Below are positions 1-6,209 of a stretch of 10,914 nucleotides of DNA, in pieces (within the stretch, counting starts at the first letter, position 1; each line of letters begins with the position of its first letter). The DNA lies in contig JACRCS010000648.1 of assembly GCA_016218905.1 (NCBI GenBank), positions 1 through 10,914 on the forward strand. Reading direction: 5' to 3'. Origin of the DNA: Deltaproteobacteria bacterium (GTDB taxonomy: Bacteria > Desulfobacterota_C > Deferrisomatia > Deferrisomatales > JACRMM01). A program made the position numbers and the translations under genes. The notes below the pieces were generated by a model that was not told the origin of the DNA, made no database searches, and was given only the letters and a program-made list of their open reading frames with translations.

Positions 1-455
1 CGAAGCACGCGCACGACCCTCTTCTTGACGAGGGGCGGAACCTCTTCCTCCTCCACCGGCTCGACGGCGCGGGAGCGGGGTCCGAACTCGAAACGGTGGA
101 TCTCGAGCTGCCACGCGGCTCCCGGAATGGCGCCTCGGGAGTGGGTGATCTCCGCGTACGAGATGGGCCGGTCGCCCAGCGCCCGCAACGACTCGTAGAC
201 CGTTCCGGGCAGATTCGGGCACGCCAGGATCAGCTTCTCTTCCCGGTCCGAGAGGACGAGCTGGCGGTTCTCCACCAGGGAACGCAGCCCGGCCGCCAGG
301 TTCACCAGGGCGTCGGTCTCCTCCGCCATCGTCACGAAGAAGTACGGGTGCAGGTTCGCGTGGAGCCACGCCAGGTTCTCCGCGGCTCGGCTACAGTGCT
401 CCGTCAGGGCGCGGCTCAGGTGACGACGGAACCGGGGCCGGATCTCGATCGGCAT
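1..455 (-). CDS. Probable NAD-dependent glutamate dehydrogenase, N-terminal part (cut by window edge)
   Basis: This frame is open from ATG at 455 to the window edge, giving 151 residues with no stop. The start is supported by a GAGGT box seven bases upstream. The fragment begins MPIEIRPRFR and contains HPYFFVTM (residues 36-43), a conserved-looking NLAAGL (52-57), ENRQLVLSDREEKLIL (62-77) and an LEIHRFEF strand (118-125), followed by an acidic linker (EEEE near 136-139). From memory this matches the N-terminal regulatory region of the long (about 1000-residue) GDH-type proteins of Geobacter-like bacteria, which would oxidatively deaminate glutamate to 2-oxoglutarate. The catalytic dehydrogenase domain lies outside the window, so the function is an inference; the safer call is the N-terminus of a large cytoplasmic protein. 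No signal peptide or membrane segment is visible. The next gene upstream on this strand is the MFS transporter, separated by a terminator. Confidence 0.5.
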   Translation of the reverse strand, partial: MPIEIRPRFRRHLSRALTEHCSRAAENLAWLHANLHPYFFVTMAEETDALVNLAAGLRSLVENRQLVLSDREEKLILACPNLPGTVYESLRALGDRPISYAEITHSRGAIPGAAWQLEIHRFEFGPRSRAVEPVEEEEVPPLVKKRVVRVL

Positions 456-702
456 GCTGACCTCGGAACGTTTAGGGTACCGGTGCCTCCGGGGACGGAT
501 AACCCTCGACCTGCCGGGCCGGAAGGTAGGTCACTCGAGTGGGACTCTATCGTAAGAGAGCCGAGCGAAGGCAGGGGAAAAGAGCTTTTCGGCTCTGAAG
601 TCGACCAGCGCCGTCTGGGGGAGGAAGCGCTTCGCGAGAGCGAGCGTCGTCTCAGCGCCGTGCGGCGGACGGCAGGGAGGGGCGTGGGGTCGACTGGAGG
701 AC

Positions 703-736
703 GGGACGGCTCGGGAGGCGAGCTCCCGGCCGTCCC
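703..736 (-). terminator. Strong hairpin terminator after the MFS gene
   Basis: The arms GGGACGGC (703-710) and GCCGTCCC (729-736) pair perfectly over 8 bp. Inside them GGGAG (713-717) pairs with CTCCC (723-727) around a 5-nt loop. The structure begins 13 nt after the stop codon of the MFS gene on the minus strand. There is no clear U tract after it on that strand (an A run precedes it), so it could be a U-less terminator or a 3'-end protecting hairpin. It separates the MFS gene from the GDH-like gene. The rest of 456-749 holds no credible ORF, only the leader of the GDH-like gene. Confidence 0.65.
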
Positions 737-749
737 AAAAGAACGGCTC

Positions 750-2045
750 CTAACCGTGTTGAGCCGCGGCGGTCTTGGGCGGACGCAGCGCGGGCTCCAT
801 CGCCTCGACCGCCTTCCTGCCGCTCTGGAGCCTCATCGAGAGGAGCGCGGCCAGAGAGAGGGCCACTCCGGCCGTGACGAAACAGGCGTCGAAAGAGCCG
901 GTGGACGCAAAGAGCATCTCGGACACGCGGCCCATCACGAACCCGCCCATGCCCCACGCGCTGAACAGGACCCCGTAGTTCGTGCCGAAGTTCTTGAGCC
1001 CCCACAGATCCTTCGCGAAAGAGGGGAAGAGGGAGAGGTTCGTCCCGTAGTTGAACCCGATGAACGTCGCGAGCAGGACGAGCGGGACGGGACCGGACCC
1101 TTTGGCGCCCAGGACGTGGATCGCCGCGAACATGAGGACCGCCTGGAGGGAGAGCATGGCGAAGAGCGTCCGCGCGCGGCCGATGCGGTCCGAGAGGTAG
1201 CCCGCCACGATGCGGCCCGCGGCGTTCCCCACGGCCATGATCGCCACCGCGACGAAGGCCAGGCTCCCTAGGCTCTTCTTCGCCATTCCCGCCACGCTCC
1301 CGATAACCATGAGCCCGGCGCCCGACCCGATGAAGAAGAGCATCCAGAGAAGCCAGAAACCCGGCGTCCGGACGATGCGGGACGGGCTCAGGTCAGCCTG
1401 AGCCGGAGCCGCGACGGCGCCGGCTCGGGGCGCGGCTTGAGCCGAGAAGCCTTCCGGTGGATTGACGAGGAAGAGGGAGAGTCCGCTCACGGACACGAGG
1501 AACCCGACCCCGAAGAAGAGCATGGCCTTCTGCAGGCCGAAGCCGTCCACGAGGTACTGCGAGAGCGGAGCGATGTAGACCGAGGCGAGGCCGAAGCCCG
1601 AGACGACGAGCCCGGCGATCAGCCCCGTCTTGGCCGGGGGGAACCACTTGAGAGCGGGCGGCGTGGCGGCGGAGTAGCCGAACCCGATGCCGAGCCCGGC
1701 GAGAACCCCGAAGCCGAGGACCCAGCTCAGGTAATCCGTCGTTTGGGAGACCCAGAGGAAGCCCGCCCCCACCAGGACCCCTCCCAGCAGGGCCGTGATG
1801 CGAGGGCCGAACTTGTCCTGGCACTTCCCCGCCAGGACCATCGCGAAGGCGAAGACGAGGCAGCAGACCGCGTAGGGATCGTTGAGGGACGCCGGATTCC
1901 ACCGGAAAACGCCGTCGCCGGCCTCCACCGAGGCCTTGATGGCACCCTTGAAGATGCTCCAGGTGTAGAGGATTCCGAGGGCGAGGTTGATGCCGGTCCC
2001 GGCGAAGGTCACGATCCAGCCACGGTTGCGGATGCTCGTCATCAT
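750..2045 (-). CDS. MFS transporter, oxalate/formate antiporter (OFA) family
   Basis: A 431-residue inner-membrane carrier with about 12 hydrophobic segments. The start is ATG at 2045, set by GGAGG five bases upstream; a second ATG follows directly (2042). The frame stays open 76 codons further upstream, but that extension is polar, ATG-poor and has no ribosome binding site. The N-terminus RNRGWIVTFAG...LGILYTWSIF (residues 6-32) is the typical first segment of OxlT/YhjX-like proteins. Two MFS signature loops are present: GKCQDKFGPR (73-82) and GYLSDRIGR (282-290). The central loop, about residues 196-225, is Ala/Pro-rich. OFA members move small carboxylates (oxalate/formate exchange, pyruvate, lactate); the substrate here cannot be read from sequence. 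The gene stands alone, with a long leader upstream and a hairpin just after the stop. Confidence 0.88.
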   Translation of the reverse strand: MMTSIRNRGWIVTFAGTGINLALGILYTWSIFKGAIKASVEAGDGVFRWNPASLNDPYAVCCLVFAFAMVLAGKCQDKFGPRITALLGGVLVGAGFLWVSQTTDYLSWVLGFGVLAGLGIGFGYSAATPPALKWFPPAKTGLIAGLVVSGFGLASVYIAPLSQYLVDGFGLQKAMLFFGVGFLVSVSGLSLFLVNPPEGFSAQAAPRAGAVAAPAQADLSPSRIVRTPGFWLLWMLFFIGSGAGLMVIGSVAGMAKKSLGSLAFVAVAIMAVGNAAGRIVAGYLSDRIGRARTLFAMLSLQAVLMFAAIHVLGAKGSGPVPLVLLATFIGFNYGTNLSLFPSFAKDLWGLKNFGTNYGVLFSAWGMGGFVMGRVSEMLFASTGSFDACFVTAGVALSLAALLSMRLQSGRKAVEAMEPALRPPKTAAAQHG

Positions 2046-2442
2046 GGTCTCCTCCCGGTCCTTGGGTGAAGAAATGGGATGAGAAACGCCGTTAAATTCT
2101 TCTCCTCTCTTCGGGGCTTGTCCCGATGGCAGCGGTTTACTTGTTGAAGTCATATGACTGTGCAAGTGATCAAACGGGGTATCGTATGGCAAATGCCGGG
2201 CTACCTCCAGAGTGGCGCCTCGGGGTAATCCGTTGGAAAAGAGCAAACAGTGTATCATGGCAACAACAGCCACGATCCAACTGTCGAACAGTAGGACTTA
2301 TCGGCTCGTTGTTTCGTAGAGGAAAGTCGGATGGGAGTGAAACGTTTTGCGACTCAGATTAATCGAGCGGCAGGCTTGGTGGCCCTGGTCTTGAATAGGC
2401 GCCTGCACCTGGAGGAAGCGTCCGGCCCGGCCGAGAGCTCGC
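2046..2442. other. Gene-free region upstream of the MFS gene
   Basis: About 400 bp between two minus-strand genes, visibly AT-richer than the flanking coding DNA. I find no convincing gene: the open frames here have no ribosome binding site and resemble no family. It contains the 12-bp palindrome at 2148-2159, a smaller GATTAATC palindrome at 2357-2364, and a GCAGGC/GCCTGC inverted pair (2370-2375 and 2401-2406) downstream of the ABC operon that might help terminate it. It probably carries the MFS promoter and leader, but I could not pick out a convincing -35/-10 pair. Confidence 0.5.
2148..2159. promoter_or_regulatory. 12-bp perfect palindrome, candidate operator for the MFS gene
   Basis: AGTCATATGACT is its own reverse complement. 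It lies about 103 bp upstream of the transporter start. CTTG on the left (2140-2143) and CAAG on the right (2163-2166) add an imperfect outer dyad. The size suits a dimeric repressor such as a GntR- or MarR-type protein. No regulator gene is adjacent, so the partner is unknown. Confidence 0.35.
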
Positions 2443-4209
2443 TCACCCCGCTTCCCCCCGAAACTGGAGCTCGTAGAGGGTCCGGTAGAGACCCCCTCGG
2501 GCGAGGAGCTCCTCGTGGGTGCCTTCCTCGGCCACGCGGCCCTTGGCGAAGAGGACGACGCGGTCGGAGCGGCGGACGGTCGCCAGGCGGTGGGCGACGA
2601 CGAGGGTCGTTCGGCCCTGGAAGAGCCGCTCCAGCGCCTCCTCGATGAGGCCCTCGGTCGCCTGGTCCACCTCGGAAGTCGCTTCGTCGAGGACGAGGAT
2701 CTTCGGGTCTCCCGCCAGGGCCCTGGCAAACGCGACGAGTTGCCGCTGGCCGGAGCTCAGGAGCGCCCCCTCCTCCAACACGGGCGTGTCGTAGCCCTTC
2801 GGCAGGAGCTCGAGGGACGGCCCGAGCCCCACCGCCCGGAGCGCCTCCACCGCCGCCTCCCGGCTCACGCCGGGACGCCCGAGCCGGACGTTCTCGACGA
2901 CGGTGTCGTCGAAGAGGAAGACGTCCTGGGGCACCAGGGCCACCTGCTCCCGAAAGGTGCCCGGGTCGAGCTCCGCGAGGTCGACCCCGTCCACGAGGAT
3001 CCTACCCCCTCGCGGCCGGTAGAGGCCCAGCAGCAGGTGGACGAACGTCGTCTTTCCGCAGCCCGTCGGCCCCACCAAGGCCACCACCTCTCCCGGGGCC
3101 ACGGCCACGTCCACGCCCCGCAGCACCGGCGGTCCCCCGTCGTAAGCGAACTCGATCCCGACGAAGTCGAGCCTGCCTTCCAGCGCGAGGGACTTTCCGC
3201 CGCCCGAAGCCTCTTCCGGGAGGTCGAGGAAGTCCGAGATCTTCTCGATCGAGGCCATGGAGGCCTGGAGGATGTTGTACTTCTCGGAGAGGTCCCGCAG
3301 CGGCCGGAAGAACTTCTGGAGGTACTCGAAAAAGGCGACGAGCCCTCCGAGCGTCGCGGCTCCCGCGATCACCTCCCGGCCCCCCTTCCAGAGCACGAGG
3401 GCGAGGGTCACGGACGAGAGGAGCTCGACCAGAGGGAAGAAGAGCGCGTGGAGCGTGTTCGACCGCAGAAAGGCGTCCCGGTGCTCCGCGTTGGCGACGT
3501 CGAACTCGCCCTCGGCCCACGGCTCGGCCGCGAAGAGCCGCAGGACCTCGAAGCCCCGCAGGTACTCCTGGATCTTGCCCATGAGCTTCGAGGTCTTCTC
3601 GCGGGTCTGGCGGTAGGCGGCCCTCATCTGGCGCCGAAAGATCTCGGAAGCCGCGAGGAGCAGCGGCAGGGTGACGTACGCGGTGACCGCGAGGCGCGGG
3701 TCGAGCCGGAAGAGGAGCACGAGGATGCCCGCGAGGAGCAGGGCGTCGCCGACGAGCGCCACGAGCCCCGACGAGAAGAAGTCGGAGAGGACCGCCACGT
3801 CCGACGTGATACGGGAGAGGGTCTTCCCTCCCGGGGTCGCGTCGAAGTACGAGGAGGGGAGCCTCTGCGCCTTGGCGAAGAGGTCGGAACGGAGCGCCCT
3901 CAGCACATCTTGACCGCGGATGCGGACGAGGAGGGTCTGCGCGGCCTCCAGGAGGGCCTCCGCCGCCTGCGCGGCGAGGAAGAGCCCAGCATATAGCCAG
4001 AGGCCCCGGGGCTCCCGGCGCGCAATCGGGCCGTCGATGGCGAGCTTCAGGACGTACGGACCGGCGAGCTTCGCCACCGAAGAGAACGTCATGAGGACGA
4101 AGCCGAGGACGAAGGCCCAGCCGTGGGGCCGCAGGTAGGGCCAGAGGCGAGCGAGCAGCCTCAGGTCGAGGACGCGACCCTCGCCGTCGCGCGCCCAGCC
4201 GTCCATCAT
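2443..4209 (-). CDS. ABC exporter half-transporter, catalytically competent subunit of a heterodimer
   Basis: 588 residues in the usual exporter order: a six-helix transmembrane domain (about residues 30-320) followed by a nucleotide-binding domain (about 345-585). Visible motifs are Walker A GPTGCGKTT (380-388), Q-loop Gln428, signature LSSGQ (484-488), Walker B ILVLD with catalytic Glu509 (LDEATSEVD), and H-loop His540. The signature departs from LSGGQ, as is usual for the MdlB/TM288-like partner of asymmetric exporters. Its ATG overlaps the stop of the upstream ABC gene in ATGA (4209-4206), so the two subunits should be translationally coupled and made one to one. The complex presumably exports a lipid, drug or peptide; the substrate cannot be inferred. 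A second ATG directly follows the first (4206). Confidence 0.93.
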   Translation of the reverse strand: MMDGWARDGEGRVLDLRLLARLWPYLRPHGWAFVLGFVLMTFSSVAKLAGPYVLKLAIDGPIARREPRGLWLYAGLFLAAQAAEALLEAAQTLLVRIRGQDVLRALRSDLFAKAQRLPSSYFDATPGGKTLSRITSDVAVLSDFFSSGLVALVGDALLLAGILVLLFRLDPRLAVTAYVTLPLLLAASEIFRRQMRAAYRQTREKTSKLMGKIQEYLRGFEVLRLFAAEPWAEGEFDVANAEHRDAFLRSNTLHALFFPLVELLSSVTLALVLWKGGREVIAGAATLGGLVAFFEYLQKFFRPLRDLSEKYNILQASMASIEKISDFLDLPEEASGGGKSLALEGRLDFVGIEFAYDGGPPVLRGVDVAVAPGEVVALVGPTGCGKTTFVHLLLGLYRPRGGRILVDGVDLAELDPGTFREQVALVPQDVFLFDDTVVENVRLGRPGVSREAAVEALRAVGLGPSLELLPKGYDTPVLEEGALLSSGQRQLVAFARALAGDPKILVLDEATSEVDQATEGLIEEALERLFQGRTTLVVAHRLATVRRSDRVVLFAKGRVAEEGTHEELLARGGLYRTLYELQFRGEAG

Positions 4210-5930
4210 GTGGCCGCCTCCCGTAGCTCTCGCCGGAGCTCCTCCTCGCGGTAGAGGCGCAGGTACTCGGGAACCCGCGACAGGAGCTCACTGTGCCGTC
4301 CCTCCGCCGCCACGGCGCCCCCCAGGAGGAAGTGCACCCGATCGGCCTCGTCCACTTCGCTTCCCCGGTGGGAGACGACGAGGAGCGTGACGCCCGGAAG
4401 CTCCCTCCGGACCCCCGCCAACACGCGGCGCGCGGTCTCGGCGTCGAGGCTCGAGAGCGCCGCGTCCAGGAAGAGCGCCTTCGGAAGCCCGTACACGGCA
4501 CGGGCGATGGAGAGCCGCTGTCGCTGCCCGCCCGAGAGGGTCACGCCCCCCTCTCCCACGAGCGTCCGGGCGCCCCGGTGGAAGCCCGCGACCTGGTCCG
4601 AGAGGTCGGCGACCCGCAGCGCCCAGGCGAGGCGCTCGGCATCGAGCGGTCTGCCGAGGAGCACGTTGGCCGCCAGCGTGTCGGAGAAGAAGAAGTCGTC
4701 CTGGGGGACGACCGCGAGGTACCGGCGAAGCTCACCGCTCGCGAGGCGCTCCAGTGGGACGCCGCGCACGAGGATCTCTCCCGAACCGGCTCTCCGGAGG
4801 CGGGCGAGAAGGCCCACGAGGGTCGACTTCCCGCTGCCGGTGGGCCCCACGACACCGCAGTAGCTCCCCTCCTCCAGGGAGAGGTCGGCGCCGGAGAGGA
4901 CCGGGGCAGCCCCGTCGTACGAGAAGCGGACGCTCCGCGCCGCGAACGCCGCCCCTCCCTCCGCCGGAAGGCGCTCGTCGCCGTCCGGTTCGCCCGGGGC
5001 CCCGAGCACCTCCTGGAGACGCTCCAGCGCCGCGCCGCCGCGCTGGACGAGCCCCAGCGTCCAGCCGAGGGCGACCATGGGCCAGAGGAGCATCGCGAGG
5101 TAGGCGTTGAAGGCGACGAAGCTCCCGAGGCTCAGCCGCTCGGTGAGCACGAGGTGACCGCCGACGGCCAGGAGGACCACCTGGCCGAGTCCCGCGAGGA
5201 ACCCCACGGCCGGAAAGAGCACCGCCCACGCACGTACGACCTGCGCCTCCGCCCGCCGCACCGCGAGGCTCGCCGCCTCGAAGCGTTCCCACGCCCACGC
5301 CTCCCGGTGATACGCCCGAAGGATTCGCACCCCGGAAAGGGCCTCCTGGGCGAGGCCGGCCATGGCCCCCGCGGCGCGGTTCGACGCGAGGTAGCGGCGG
5401 TGGAGCCGGGGGAACTGACGCCGCACGAGCCACGACAGGAGGGGAAAGGGAGCAAGGGAGAGGACCGTGAGGCCCGGGTGGATCCGCCAGAGCAGGACGA
5501 TCGCGACCGCCAGCAGGAGCACGGTCTGGAAGAAGTTCATCACGCCGGCCCCGAGAAACATCCGGATGTCTTGGAGGTCGGTCATGGCGCGGCTGACCAG
5601 GTCGCCCTTCTTGGCGTTCTCGATCTGGGCGGCCGGGAGGCGCAGGAGCCGCGAGAAGTAGTCGCGCCGGAGGTCGTGTTCCACGTGCCGGCCCTCTCCG
5701 AGAAACGCCTGGCGGGAGAAGAACTTGAAGACCGCCTGGAGGAGGGCGAGCGTCAGGAAGAGCGCGGAGTACCGCGCCAGCAGGGCGCCGGGTGAGGGGC
5801 CGTTGAGGGAGTCGACGGCCCGACGGAGCGCCAGGGGCGTCGCCAGTTGGAAGGCGCTGGCGAGCACGAGAGCGGCGGCGCCCGCCCCGAAGCCGGGCAG
5901 CCGCCGCCGAACGTAGGGCCACAGGGGCAA
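4206..5930 (-). CDS. ABC exporter half-transporter, degenerate-site subunit of the same heterodimer
   Basis: 574 residues from a TTG start: transmembrane domain about residues 10-300, nucleotide-binding domain about 325-560. Walker A GPTGSGKST (362-370), Q-loop Gln410, canonical signature LSGGQ (465-469) and His521 are intact. Walker B reads ALFLDAALSSLD (485-496), with Ala490 at the position of the catalytic Glu. In a head-to-tail NBD dimer this pairs its defective Walker B with the partner's LSSGQ, and its normal LSGGQ with the partner's LDEAT, leaving one active ATP site and one non-hydrolysing site. The start is uncertain. TTG at 5930 has no ribosome binding site at usable distance, while GGAGGT (5952-5947) sits four bases before an in-frame ATT at 5942; initiation there would add IHKF at the N-terminus. 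First gene of the two-gene operon. Confidence 0.92.
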   Translation of the reverse strand: MPLWPYVRRRLPGFGAGAAALVLASAFQLATPLALRRAVDSLNGPSPGALLARYSALFLTLALLQAVFKFFSRQAFLGEGRHVEHDLRRDYFSRLLRLPAAQIENAKKGDLVSRAMTDLQDIRMFLGAGVMNFFQTVLLLAVAIVLLWRIHPGLTVLSLAPFPLLSWLVRRQFPRLHRRYLASNRAAGAMAGLAQEALSGVRILRAYHREAWAWERFEAASLAVRRAEAQVVRAWAVLFPAVGFLAGLGQVVLLAVGGHLVLTERLSLGSFVAFNAYLAMLLWPMVALGWTLGLVQRGGAALERLQEVLGAPGEPDGDERLPAEGGAAFAARSVRFSYDGAAPVLSGADLSLEEGSYCGVVGPTGSGKSTLVGLLARLRRAGSGEILVRGVPLERLASGELRRYLAVVPQDDFFFSDTLAANVLLGRPLDAERLAWALRVADLSDQVAGFHRGARTLVGEGGVTLSGGQRQRLSIARAVYGLPKALFLDAALSSLDAETARRVLAGVRRELPGVTLLVVSHRGSEVDEADRVHFLLGGAVAAEGRHSELLSRVPEYLRLYREEELRRELREAAT

Positions 5931-6003
5931 GAACTTGTGAATGACGACCTCCGATGTCTCGCCCCATGCACGTCACCGATCGGGCAGAGGCACAGGAGTG
6001 GGG

Positions 6004-6021
6004 ACCCTGCAGGGTTCGAAC
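6004..6021. promoter_or_regulatory. Two adjoining palindromes in the divergent control region
   Basis: ACCCTGCAGGGT (6004-6015, 12 bp, perfect) overlaps by two bases GTTCGAAC (6014-6021, 8 bp, perfect). Both lie in the 267-bp region between the ABC operon and the amidohydrolase gene, 62-79 bp upstream of the ABC ribosomal start region. They could be operators for a dimeric regulator; no regulator gene is present nearby. Confidence 0.3.
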
Positions 6022-6090
6022 GGCGGGCGCGGGAAGTGGCGGACCGCTGATGCACTCGGGGCGAACGAAGTTCTCTGCATCATACACGAG

Positions 6091-6123
6091 TGGACGAAAT
6101 GGACGAAATGGACGACGTGGACG
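6091..6123. repeat. 9-bp direct tandem repeat, about 3.7 copies
   Basis: TGGACGAAA occurs at 6091-6099 and 6100-6108, followed by TGGACGACG (6109-6117) and TGGACG (6118-6123). The period is exactly nine. On the minus strand the array sits just upstream of TATGAT (6084-6079), a 5/6 match to a -10 box that would direct the ABC operon; the repeat would then cover roughly -19 to -52. On the plus strand it lies 87-119 bp before the amidohydrolase start. Confidence 0.6.
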
Positions 6124-6209
6124 GGCCCCGGGTCCGTTCAGTCCACGCTTCGTTCGCCTTGCGGAAACTCGCCCCGCGGATAGCGTATCGGAAGGAAAGG
6201 AGGTTGGCG

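Noticed and set aside
96..1271. Long plus-strand open frame over the GDH-like and MFS genes
   Set aside because: Its translation is Arg/Glu/Gly/Pro-rich low-complexity sequence of the kind made by the antisense frame of GC-rich genes, with no recognisable domain.
2515..5795. Long plus-strand open frames antisense to both ABC genes
   Set aside because: They mirror real genes with complete ABC motifs and have no family resemblance or ribosome binding sites of their own.
6013..6021. GGTTCGAAC, resembling a tRNA T-loop
   Set aside because: The flanking bases do not form a T-stem on either strand and no acceptor or anticodon arm can be drawn.
6090..6209. Upstream GTG start for the amidohydrolase (would add an acidic MDEMDEMDD repeat)
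   Set aside because: No ribosome binding site precedes 6090, whereas AAGGAGG precedes ATG 6210. The acidic repeat is just the DNA tandem repeat translated.
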